Translations under genes and position numbers: made by a program
Origin: an uncultured Eubacteriales bacterium
GTDB lineage: Bacteria; Bacillota; Clostridia; Oscillospirales; Oscillospiraceae
Assembly: GCA_900545495.1 (NCBI GenBank)
Contig: UQZJ01000029.1
Coordinates: forward strand, 1 to 11,368
DNA: 11,368 nt
Reading direction: 5' to 3'
Shown here: positions 1 through 6,279 of the stretch, in pieces
Numbering within the stretch: the first letter of the stretch is position 1
Layout: every line of letters starts with the position of its first letter
Notes under the pieces: model-generated
The model's database searches: none
Seen by the model: only the letters and a program-made list of their open reading frames with translations
What the model was told of the DNA's origin: nothing

Positions 1-1048
1 TGGCGAGGTAGCCGCCCCGGGGCAGCAGCTTCATGGCCCGGTAGTTGATCTCCTTATAGCCGGTCATGGCGCTGGCTACGGTTTTGCGGCTCTTGGTGAA
101 GGCGGGCGGGTCGAGGATGATGAAATCGTATTTTCGCGGCTGCTTTTCCAGCTGGGGCAGCAGGTCGAATACGTTGGCCGCCATGCAGTCCATAACGCCG
201 TCCAGCCCGTTGCGGCGGGCGTTTTCCGCCGCGCACTGTACCGCGAACTCCGATACGTCCACGGCGGTGACGTGGGCCGCGCCGCCCCGCGCAGCGTTGA
301 GGGCGAAGGAGCCGGTGTGGGTGAAGCAGTCCAGCACCGTCCGTCCCTTGGCAAGACGGGACACCGCCAGACGGTTGTACTTCTGATCCAGGAAGAAGCC
401 GGTCTTTTGGCCGTTCTCAAAATCCACGGTGTAGCGGATGCCATTTTCCACGATGTCCACCGTTGTCTGCGACGGCGGTGTCTCGCCGGGCAGGGGATAC
501 CAGCCCTTGCCCTGCGCCATGCCCTCCAGCTCGCGGATGGCCACGTCGTTGCGCTCGTAGATGCCCCGGATATCCTGCCCATCCTCCCGCAGCACCTTGG
601 CCAGCAGGGGGAACAGGCGAGGCTTGATGCGCTCCATGCCCAGACTCAGCGTCTGGGTCACCAGCACGCTCTCAAACCGGTCCACCGTCAGACCGGGGAA
701 CAGGTCAGCCTCCCCGAAGATCACGCGGCAGCAGCGGCTGTCCGTCTCGCCCATCACCGTCTTGCGATACTCCCAGGCGTAGCGGATGCGCCGCTCCCAG
801 AAGGCGTCGGAGAAGTCGTCGTTGGCGTTGCGGCTCACCAGCCGCACCCGGATCTTGGAGCGGCTGTTGTAGAACCCACAGCCCAGCCAGCTGCCCCGGC
901 GGCTCACCACGTCCACCAGCCCGCCGTCCTCCACCGCGTCGTCCACGGCGGTGACCTCGCCCTCGTAGACCCACGGGTGTCCGCCGGTCAGCGCGGCCTC
1001 CCCCTTGGGGGTAATGATGATCTTGGGATAGGGACGTGCAGCTTTCAT
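1..1048 (-). CDS. rlmI: RlmI/YccW-type class I SAM-dependent rRNA methyltransferase (3' end missing)
   Basis: 349 codons are visible from ATG at 1048; the gene runs off the left edge. The N-terminal ~80 residues look like the PUA-type RNA-binding domain of this family (GHPWVYEGEV near residues 23-32). A Rossmann methyltransferase domain follows, with the SAM-binding stretch DCFTHTGSF near residue 240 and the motif LDPPAF (D313-P-P). Family members methylate a cytosine of 23S rRNA at C5 (C1962 in E. coli RlmI, 396 residues), so roughly 45 C-terminal residues are probably absent, including the region that usually carries a conserved cysteine. The start is supported by an AAAGGCGG ribosome binding site at 1057-1064, eight bases upstream, and by the loss of family similarity beyond it. 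It is transcribed divergently from the amidase. The family is clear; the exact target base is inferred. Confidence 0.9.
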   Translation of the reverse strand, partial: MKAARPYPKIIITPKGEAALTGGHPWVYEGEVTAVDDAVEDGGLVDVVSRRGSWLGCGFYNSRSKIRVRLVSRNANDDFSDAFWERRIRYAWEYRKTVMGETDSRCCRVIFGEADLFPGLTVDRFESVLVTQTLSLGMERIKPRLFPLLAKVLREDGQDIRGIYERNDVAIRELEGMAQGKGWYPLPGETPPSQTTVDIVENGIRYTVDFENGQKTGFFLDQKYNRLAVSRLAKGRTVLDCFTHTGSFALNAARGGAAHVTAVDVSEFAVQCAAENARRNGLDGVMDCMAANVFDLLPQLEKQPRKYDFIILDPPAFTKSRKTVASAMTGYKEINYRAMKLLPRGGYLA

Positions 1049-1079
1049 GGTACATACCGCCTTTCATTTCGTGGGCAAC

Positions 1080-1108
1080 ATGATAACACATCTTCCCGAT
1101 GTTTTCCA
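1080..1108 (-). promoter_or_regulatory. Putative sigma-A promoter of the rRNA methyltransferase
   Basis: Read on the minus strand, a -35 box TGGAAA (plus coordinates 1103-1108, 4/6 match) is followed after exactly 17 bases by the -10 box TATCAT (1080-1085, 5/6 match). TGT directly before the -10 box gives an extended -10. It points at the methyltransferase start 30 bases away. The spacer contains an inverted repeat (1088-1102). Called from consensus only. Confidence 0.5.
1088..1102. repeat. Short inverted repeat in the divergent promoter region
   Basis: ACATC (1088-1092) and GATGT (1098-1102) are perfect inverted arms around TTCCC. They fill most of the spacer between the predicted -35 and -10 boxes of the minus-strand promoter. 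The position would suit an operator for the divergent pair, but five-base arms can occur by chance. Confidence 0.3.
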
Positions 1109-1114
1109 TATAAA
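1109..1114 (+). promoter_or_regulatory. Possible -10 element for the amidase gene
   Basis: TATAAA (5/6 match to TATAAT) lies 35 bases before the amidase start and directly abuts the predicted -35 box of the opposite promoter. I find no good -35 box 16-18 bases upstream. The gene may therefore use an activator, another sigma factor, or a promoter I do not recognise. Confidence 0.3.
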
Positions 1115-1134
1115 TGTGGTGATGACATTCGATG

Positions 1135-1141
1135 AAAGGGG
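1135..1141 (+). promoter_or_regulatory. Ribosome binding site that decides the amidase start
   Basis: AAAGGGG is followed by two in-frame ATG codons, at 1143 and 1149. It is only one base from the first, too close to serve it, and seven bases from the second. The second ATG is therefore the likely start. Confidence 0.65.
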
Positions 1142-1148
1142 AATGACC

Positions 1149-1889
1149 ATGCCAAGTGTATTTCTAAGTCCCAGCACGCAGGAATACAATCCGTATATCA
1201 CCGGCGCGGGCAGCGAGGAGTATTTCATGAACCTCATCGCCGACGCCATGGAGCCGTATCTCACCGCCAACACCATCCGCTTCGGGCGCAACACGCCGGA
1301 GATGACGGCTGCCAGCTCTATCCGGCGGGGCAACGCCGGGGACTACGACTTCTACCTGGCGCTTCACTCCAACGCCAGCACCGACGGCAGCCGGGAGGGC
1401 TTCATCCGGGGCATCATCGCCTTCTACTACCCCGGCAGCGCCAACGGCCAGCGTGCCGCCGACATCTTCGTGCGGAATCTCCAGACCATCTACCCACTGC
1501 CGGAGAAGGTCTATGCCCGCTCCACCACCACGCTGGGGGAGGTGCGGCAGCCCCGGATGCCCGCCGTGCTGCTGGAGCTGGGATACCACGACAACTACGC
1601 CGATGCCCGCTGGATACAAAGCAGCGTCCAGTCCATCGCCGCCAACCTTGTATTGTCCCTGACGGAGTATTTCGGTCTGCCGTTCATCACGCCCATTACG
1701 CCGTGGCGCGGCACGGTACGCACCCAGTCGGGGAGCCTGAATCTGCGGGAATATCCGTCCCCGTCGGGGAGGATCGTCGCGCAGCTGCCGTCCGGCACGG
1801 CGGTGACGGTCTACGGCCGCACCGGCCAGTGGTACAGCGTGGGCCGGGAGGGACAGCTGGGCTATGCCGCCGCCGCATATATCCAGTAG
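1149..1889 (+). CDS. N-acetylmuramoyl-L-alanine amidase (Amidase_3-like) with C-terminal SH3b domain
   Basis: 246 residues. Residues ~4-178 resemble the Amidase_3 fold, whose members cleave the bond between N-acetylmuramic acid and the stem peptide of peptidoglycan. Visible active-site candidates are E23/E24 (GSEEYF), H73 (LALHSNAS) and the catalytic-type E143 (LLELGYHDN). The first zinc ligand, normally the histidine of GHGG after strand one, is missing: the matching stretch is LSPSTQEYN, with threonine at position 10. Residues ~185-246 form a bacterial SH3 domain (SLNLREYPSPSG through GYAAAAYIQ), usually a cell-wall binder. There is no signal peptide or membrane segment, so export or release by lysis is unexplained. 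From memory, similar SPSTQ proteins occur in related clostridia, so the change looks like a family trait, not damage. It stands alone between two promoter regions. Confidence 0.82.
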   Translation: MPSVFLSPSTQEYNPYITGAGSEEYFMNLIADAMEPYLTANTIRFGRNTPEMTAASSIRRGNAGDYDFYLALHSNASTDGSREGFIRGIIAFYYPGSANGQRAADIFVRNLQTIYPLPEKVYARSTTTLGEVRQPRMPAVLLELGYHDNYADARWIQSSVQSIAANLVLSLTEYFGLPFITPITPWRGTVRTQSGSLNLREYPSPSGRIVAQLPSGTAVTVYGRTGQWYSVGREGQLGYAAAAYIQ

Positions 1890-1901
1890 CCGCCGGTTGT
1901 T

Positions 1902-1945
1902 GGCAAAATCGAGAAACTGCCCAAAAAACACCGGGGATTTTTGCC
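1902..1945 (+). terminator. Possible weak terminator after the amidase gene
   Basis: GGCAAAATC (1902-1910) can pair with GATTTTTGCC (1936-1945), with one bulged T and a 25-base loop. The gene stops at 1889 and a new promoter begins at 1954, so a terminator is expected here. The loop is long and there is no clean T tract after the stem, so this is weak. Confidence 0.3.
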
Positions 1946-1953
1946 GTTTGCCC

Positions 1954-1982
1954 TTGACAGTTGACCATAATATGTTTACTAT
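1954..1982 (+). promoter_or_regulatory. Sigma-A-type promoter of rny
   Basis: A perfect -35 box TTGACA (1954-1959) is followed after a 17-base spacer by TACTAT (1977-1982), which matches 4/6 of the -10 consensus. Transcription would start near 1989 and leave a leader of about 98 bases before rny. The match and spacing are good for housekeeping sigma. Confidence 0.7.
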
Positions 1983-2034
1983 TGTATAGGATTATTATCG
2001 GGAGGACAGGGGTCCCTTTCGATTATTTTCTATT

Positions 2035-2049
2035 GGCACATTTTGTGCC
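2035..2049 (+). promoter_or_regulatory. Hairpin in the rny leader
   Basis: GGCACA and TGTGCC are perfect six-base arms around TTT, in the predicted untranslated leader of rny and about 24 bases before its ribosome binding site at 2073-2079. No T tract follows, so it is not a terminator. It could affect stability or processing of the rny message. Confidence 0.45.
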
Positions 2050-2087
2050 GCACAATAAAACCCATCACAACATAGGAGGAATGTACC

Positions 2088-3647
2088 ATGACCACTACTG
2101 GCTGGATCGTGGCAGTCCTCTCGTTCGCTGTTGCCCTCGTTCTGGGCTTTGTGGGCTGTCTGCTGATCCAGCGGCGCAAGGCGAAGAACGACCAGCGCAA
2201 GATCGAAGACGCCGAGCAGGAGGCTCTGCGTATCGTCAACGAGGCCATCAAGAGCTCTGAAAACAAAAAACGGGAAGCACTTCTCGAAGCGAAAGAAGAG
2301 ATTTTGAAAAACCGCAGCGAGTACGAGAAGGAAGTCAAGGAACGCCGCGCCGAGCAGCAGAAGCAGGAGCGCCGTTTACAGCAGAAAGAAGAAAATCTCG
2401 ATCATAAGACCGAGATGATCGAAAAGAAGGAGGAGGCGCTGGCTCAAAAGCACGCCGCCGCCGATAAGGAGCAGGAGGAGATCAAGCTCATCAAGCGCAG
2501 CCAGACCGAAATGCTGGAGCGCATCTCCGGCTTTACGGCGGAGCAGGCCAAGGACTACCTGATCGCACAGGTGGAGTCCGAGGTCACCCATGAGACGGCG
2601 CTGAAGATCAAGGAGATCGAGGCCCGTGCCAAGGACGAGGCCGACCAGCGCGCCCGTGAGATCGTGGCCACCGCTATCCAGCGCTGTGCCGCCGACCATG
2701 TGGCTGAGATCACCGTCAGTGTGGTACCCCTGCCCAATGACGAGATGAAGGGCCGCATCATCGGCCGCGAGGGCCGCAACATCCGGACACTGGAGACGCT
2801 GACCGGCGCCGATCTCATCATCGACGATACCCCGGAGGCCATTACCGTCTCCTGCTTTGAGCCGGTTCGCCGCGAGGTGGCGCGTCTGGCGCTGGAGAAG
2901 CTCATCGCCGACGGCCGCATCCATCCCACCCACATTGAGGAGATGGTGGAGAAGGCCCGCCGCGAGGTGGACGGCGTCATCCGTGCCGAGGGCGAGCGCG
3001 CCGTGCTGGAAACCGGCGTCCGCAGCCTGCACCCCGAGCTGCAGAAGCTGCTGGGCCGCCTGCATTACCGCACCAGCTACGGCCAGAACGTGCTGCAGCA
3101 CTCTATCGAGGTCAGCCACATCGCCGGCATGATGGCCGCCGAGCTGGGTGCCGACGTACAGGCTGCCAAGCGCGCCGGTCTGCTCCACGATATCGGCAAG
3201 GCCCTTGACCACGAGTTCGAGGGTACCCATGTGGCGCTGGGCGTGGAGTACGCCCGCAAGTACCGGGAGAAGGAAGACATCATCCACGCCATTCAGGCGC
3301 ACCACGGCGACGTGGAGTGCAAGACGCTGGTGGCCTGTCTGGTACAGGCGGCCGATGCTATTTCCGCCGCACGTCCCGGCGCTCGCCGCGAGAATCTGGA
3401 GAACTACATCAAGCGTCTGGAGAAGCTGGAGGAGATCACCGGCACCTATCCCGGCGTGGAGAAGAGCTACGCCATTCAGGCGGGCCGCGAGGTTCGCGTC
3501 ATGGTCAAGCCCGAGCAGGTGTCCGAGGACGAGATGGTCATTCTGGCACGGGAGCTGGCCAAGCGCATCGAAAACGAGCTGGAGTATCCCGGACAGATCA
3601 AGGTCCATGTCCTGCGGGAGACGAAGGTCGTGGAATACGCAAAATAA
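2088..3647 (+). CDS. rny: Ribonuclease Y
   Basis: 519 residues, against 520 in B. subtilis RNase Y (YmdA). This membrane-anchored endoribonuclease starts the decay of many mRNAs in Firmicutes and processes some transcripts and riboswitch RNAs. The order is complete: a transmembrane segment at about residues 5-27, a long charged coiled coil (~30-200, rich in K, E, Q and R), a KH RNA-binding domain with the loop GREG at G226-G229, and a metal-dependent HD domain with LLHDIGK (H367-D368). The conserved C-terminal part (ITGTYPGVEKSYAIQAGREV) is intact. The start ATG follows a TAGGAGG site (2073-2079) at good spacing. The gene has its own promoter and a strong terminator, so it appears monocistronic, unlike rny-ymdB in B. 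subtilis. Identification is secure. Confidence 0.98.
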   Translation: MTTTGWIVAVLSFAVALVLGFVGCLLIQRRKAKNDQRKIEDAEQEALRIVNEAIKSSENKKREALLEAKEEILKNRSEYEKEVKERRAEQQKQERRLQQKEENLDHKTEMIEKKEEALAQKHAAADKEQEEIKLIKRSQTEMLERISGFTAEQAKDYLIAQVESEVTHETALKIKEIEARAKDEADQRAREIVATAIQRCAADHVAEITVSVVPLPNDEMKGRIIGREGRNIRTLETLTGADLIIDDTPEAITVSCFEPVRREVARLALEKLIADGRIHPTHIEEMVEKARREVDGVIRAEGERAVLETGVRSLHPELQKLLGRLHYRTSYGQNVLQHSIEVSHIAGMMAAELGADVQAAKRAGLLHDIGKALDHEFEGTHVALGVEYARKYREKEDIIHAIQAHHGDVECKTLVACLVQAADAISAARPGARRENLENYIKRLEKLEEITGTYPGVEKSYAIQAGREVRVMVKPEQVSEDEMVILARELAKRIENELEYPGQIKVHVLRETKVVEYAK

Positions 3648-3657
3648 AGACCCCTAC

Positions 3658-3693
3658 AAGCTCCGGAGCGCGTTGCACTCCGGAGCTTCTTTT
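3658..3693 (+). terminator. Rho-independent terminator of rny
   Basis: A perfect 11-base-pair stem, AAGCTCCGGAG (3658-3668) with CTCCGGAGCTT (3678-3688), encloses a nine-base loop and is followed by CTTTT. It begins 10 bases after the rny stop codon. The promoter of the next gene overlaps its loop and tail. Confidence 0.9.
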
Positions 3694-3701
3694 GCTATAA
3701 T
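3673..3701 (+). promoter_or_regulatory. Extended -10 promoter of the five-gene cluster, embedded in the rny terminator
   Basis: TGCTATAAT (3693-3701) is a perfect extended -10 element. A weak -35 box TTGCAC (3673-3678, 3/6) lies exactly 17 bases upstream, partly in the loop of the rny terminator. Transcription would start near 3708, leaving a short leader before a GGGAGGTG ribosome binding site at 3720-3727. The extended -10 probably compensates for the weak -35 box. Confidence 0.7.
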
Positions 3702-3736
3702 ACCCTTTAGGTGAAAGAAAGGGAGGTGCCGCGCCG

Positions 3737-4978
3737 ATGAAACGCCTGATCCTGCTGATCCTGCTGCTGGCGGCGGCACTGTCGCTGTCCGGCTGCCTGA
3801 CCATCGTGGGGGACGACCCTGTGCCGGAGGAGACGACCGAGCCGGTGGATGTGATCGATACCGTGCCGGAGACGGAGGTCTGGACGCGGCAGCACAAGTC
3901 CGTCTGGGGCGGTGAGCCGCAGCCGGTCAGCGCCGCGTTCGAGCGCATTTCCGGCGCAGCTGCCCACGGCATGACCACCGGGCAGGAGCTTCTGCTGCTG
4001 GACTTCATGGACTGCTACTACCAGTCCGTCTGCAATTTGCAGGTCATCGACCCCGCCGCCCTGTTTACCGATCACGCCCAGTCCGCCTACCACAGGACGG
4101 TCTGGCGCACGCTGGCGGCCATCCGGCGGATGGCGCCTATCGACCTCCACGCCGAGTCGTACAGCTACTCCCTGCGCTGCACGGAGCTGACGCAGGACGG
4201 CGACACGGCGGAGCTGACGGTGCTGGAGAGCAGCGTGGTCTACTTTGCCGGACTGGACGGGCTGCCCTCCGAGCAGTGGAACGTGCAGCACGATTTTCAG
4301 CTCCGGCGCATCAGCGGCGACCGCTGGCGCATCGTGACCCACGACTCCGACGACAACCCCTATTACAACGCCGACTATGACGACGATACCGATACCGACC
4401 GCAACCTGCCGCTGCTGCTGGCGTGCATCGAGGCGCGGCGGACGGATCCCCGCGAGCCGTGGACGCCCGCCGTCACATGGGATCACGACTACGACCGCGC
4501 CGCCGCGCTGGACTATATGCTGACATACAGCGCCAAGCGCAACCCGTCCTATAAGGCCTATGACGACGTGGGCGGCAACTGCATGAACTTCGGCTCACAG
4601 GTGCTGACCGCCGGCGGTATCCCCGCCCTCCCCGGCGGCTATGAGGACGGCTGGTTCTACAACAGCAGCCGCAGCGTCTCGCTGCCGTGGGTCAATGTAG
4701 GCGGCTTCCTCGATCTGGCGGCCGAGCATACCGGCTCCGGCCTTGTGGCGGTGGTGGACGCGCCCTATTTCACCGGCGAGGTGGGGGATATCATCACCAT
4801 GGGCGTGGAGAAGCCGCGGAACCATACTACCCTGATCTGCAGTGTGCTTACCGATGAGGCGGGGCAGACCGTGGACTATCTATTGTGCTCCAACACCGCC
4901 AACCTGCGGAACTATCCGGCCTCCGCGTACTACTATGCCAACCGCCAGCTCACGAAGATACTGGGCTGGAACGACTGA
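3737..4978 (+). CDS. Lipoprotein with C-terminal Amidase_6-type (putative cysteine amidase) domain
   Basis: 413 residues. The N-terminus is a lipoprotein signal: basic MKR, a leucine/alanine-rich core and lipobox LSGC with C20. The mature protein should therefore be tethered outside the cytoplasmic membrane. After an acidic proline/threonine linker (~28-50), residues ~75-225 form an alpha/beta region I cannot name. From ~250 to the end it resembles the putative amidase domain Amidase_6: YDRAAALDYMLTYSAKRNPSY, then GGNCMNFGSQVLTAGG with a likely catalytic cysteine C282, and later RNHTTLICS with H363. Such domains are thought to act on amide bonds, perhaps in peptidoglycan or peptides, but the substrate is unknown. 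In this family the motif is usually closer to GGDCTNFVSQ, so N281 and M283 are variants. It is first in the cluster, 19 bases before the YmdB gene. Confidence 0.8.
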   Translation: MKRLILLILLLAAALSLSGCLTIVGDDPVPEETTEPVDVIDTVPETEVWTRQHKSVWGGEPQPVSAAFERISGAAAHGMTTGQELLLLDFMDCYYQSVCNLQVIDPAALFTDHAQSAYHRTVWRTLAAIRRMAPIDLHAESYSYSLRCTELTQDGDTAELTVLESSVVYFAGLDGLPSEQWNVQHDFQLRRISGDRWRIVTHDSDDNPYYNADYDDDTDTDRNLPLLLACIEARRTDPREPWTPAVTWDHDYDRAAALDYMLTYSAKRNPSYKAYDDVGGNCMNFGSQVLTAGGIPALPGGYEDGWFYNSSRSVSLPWVNVGGFLDLAAEHTGSGLVAVVDAPYFTGEVGDIITMGVEKPRNHTTLICSVLTDEAGQTVDYLLCSNTANLRNYPASAYYYANRQLTKILGWND

Positions 4979-4997
4979 CCTCAAAGGAGGAAAAACC

Positions 4998-5774
4998 ATG
5001 GAATACCGTGTTTTAGCGCTGGGCGACGTGGCCAGCGAGACGGGACTTGCGCTGCTGGAAAAGAAGCTGCGCGCCTTCAAGCGGGAACAGCGCATCGACT
5101 TCACCGTGGTCAACGGGGAGAACATCTCCGGTACCGGCCTGACCCGGGCGCAGGCGGAGGATCTGCTGGCCGCCGGCGCCGATGTGGTCACGCTGGGCAA
5201 CCACACCTTCGGCAAGCCCCAGATCGCCCCGTTTCTGGACGAGAACCGCTACATCCTGCGCCCTGCCAACTTTACGGGCCGCGCCGCCGGCCGCGGCTGC
5301 GCCGTCTATGACTGCGGCGCGTTCTCCGTGGCGGTGCTGGTGCTCATCGGCCGCTGCGTCTTGGATTTCAACGCCGACAACCCCTTTATCACGGCGGATC
5401 GTCTGCTGAAGACACTGGACAAGCCCACCTTCACGCTGGTGGAGTTCCACGCGCAGGCCACCAGCGAGAAGCTGGCCATGGCCTACTATCTGGATGGCCG
5501 CGTCTCGGCCCTGTGGGGCACCCACACCCATGTGCCTACCGCCGATGCCCGGGTGTTCCCCAAGGGTACCGGCTACGTCACCGATCTGGGCATGACCGGC
5601 CCGGTGGAGTCCGTGCTGGGCGTCCGGCCGGAGCAGTCCATGGAGTTCTTTCTGGGCGGGCAGCCCGGCCGCTATCAGGCGGCGGACGGCCCCTGCGCGG
5701 CGCAGGGCTGCATTTTTACGTTAAACAGCGACACCGGCCTTTGCACCGGCGTGGAGCGTATAGAGATCAAATAA
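4998..5774 (+). CDS. ymdB: YmdB-like metallophosphoesterase (TIGR00282 family)
   Basis: 258 residues, against 264 in B. subtilis YmdB. The family has 2',3'- and 3',5'-cyclic nucleotide phosphodiesterase activity. In B. subtilis it affects motility versus biofilm choice and nanotube formation, and it interacts functionally with RNase Y. The di-metal site is complete by alignment from memory: GDV (D10), NGEN (N39 to N42, with E41), GNHT (N68, H69), FHAQATSEK (H151) and GTHTH (H176, H178). The late motif DLGMTGPVESVLG is also present. No signal peptide is seen. An AAAGGAGG site sits at 4983-4990, seven bases before the start. It lies 19 bases after the lipoprotein gene and 16 before the next, so it is surely cotranscribed. 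The fold and family are secure; the cellular role is inferred. Confidence 0.95.
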   Translation: MEYRVLALGDVASETGLALLEKKLRAFKREQRIDFTVVNGENISGTGLTRAQAEDLLAAGADVVTLGNHTFGKPQIAPFLDENRYILRPANFTGRAAGRGCAVYDCGAFSVAVLVLIGRCVLDFNADNPFITADRLLKTLDKPTFTLVEFHAQATSEKLAMAYYLDGRVSALWGTHTHVPTADARVFPKGTGYVTDLGMTGPVESVLGVRPEQSMEFFLGGQPGRYQAADGPCAAQGCIFTLNSDTGLCTGVERIEIK

Positions 5775-5790
5775 AAGGAGAAGCTGCATC

Positions 5791-6279
5791 ATGTCTGTGG
5801 AAAAAGTAAAAGCCTACCTGGCGCCTTACGGCGTCAATGATCGCATCCGTGAGTTCGACGTGTCCAGCGCCACGGTGGAGCTGGCCGCGCTGGCCGTGGG
5901 CGTGGAGGGCGCCCGCATCGCCAAGACCCTGAGCTTCAAGGTGGGGGAGGACCCCATTCTGGTGGTGGCCGCCGGTGACGCCAAGGTGGACAACAGCAAA
6001 TATAAGCACTTCTTCGGCGCCAAGGCCAAGATGCTCACCGCTGAGGAGGCGGTGGAGCGCATCGGCCACGCCGTAGGCGGCGTATGCCCCTTTGCCCTGC
6101 CCGACGATGTCAAGACCTATCTGGACGTGTCCCTGAAGCGGTTCGAGACGGTGTTCCCCGCTGTGGGCAGCGCCGCCAGCGCCATTGAGCTGACCTGCGA
6201 CGAGCTGGAGCGCTGCTGCGGGAAGAACTTCGTCCAGTGGGTGGATGTGTGCAAGGGCTGGCAGGACGAGGAGGCGTGA
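5791..6279 (+). CDS. YbaK/EbsC-family aminoacyl-tRNA deacylase
   Basis: 162 residues, the normal length for a stand-alone YbaK-type editing domain. These cytoplasmic proteins hydrolyse mischarged aminoacyl-tRNAs, typically Cys-tRNA(Pro) or Ala-tRNA(Pro), after release from prolyl-tRNA synthetase. Family signatures seen are IAKTLSFKVG with the conserved lysine K45, VVAAGDAKVDNSKYK in the middle, and VGGVCPFALP followed by LDVSLKRFETVFPAVGS. The substrate cannot be read from the sequence. An AAAAGGAG site lies at 5773-5780. The stop codon overlaps the start of the next gene by one base (TGATG at 6277-6281), so translation of the two is likely coupled. Confidence 0.92.
   Translation: MSVEKVKAYLAPYGVNDRIREFDVSSATVELAALAVGVEGARIAKTLSFKVGEDPILVVAAGDAKVDNSKYKHFFGAKAKMLTAEEAVERIGHAVGGVCPFALPDDVKTYLDVSLKRFETVFPAVGSAASAIELTCDELERCCGKNFVQWVDVCKGWQDEEA

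Noticed and set aside
272..1135. A 287-codon plus-strand frame opposite the rRNA methyltransferase
   Set aside because: The minus-strand reading gives clear PUA and SAM-binding motifs and a proper ribosome binding site; this frame gives none.
1047..1148. Upstream in-frame ATG codons for the amidase, including 1143
   Set aside because: The earliest would overlap the divergent methyltransferase start and its promoter. The ATG at 1143 is one base from the ribosome binding site, so 1149 fits better.
1961..2260. A 99-codon plus-strand frame overlapping the rny leader and start
   Set aside because: It begins inside the predicted promoter, overlaps rny in another frame and has no ribosome binding site or family resemblance.
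2376..3608. A long open frame (about 410 codons) on the minus strand opposite rny
   Set aside because: It is an antisense shadow produced by GC-rich codon usage. The translation is low-complexity, leucine/glycine/histidine rich and has no family signature, while rny on the other strand is certain.
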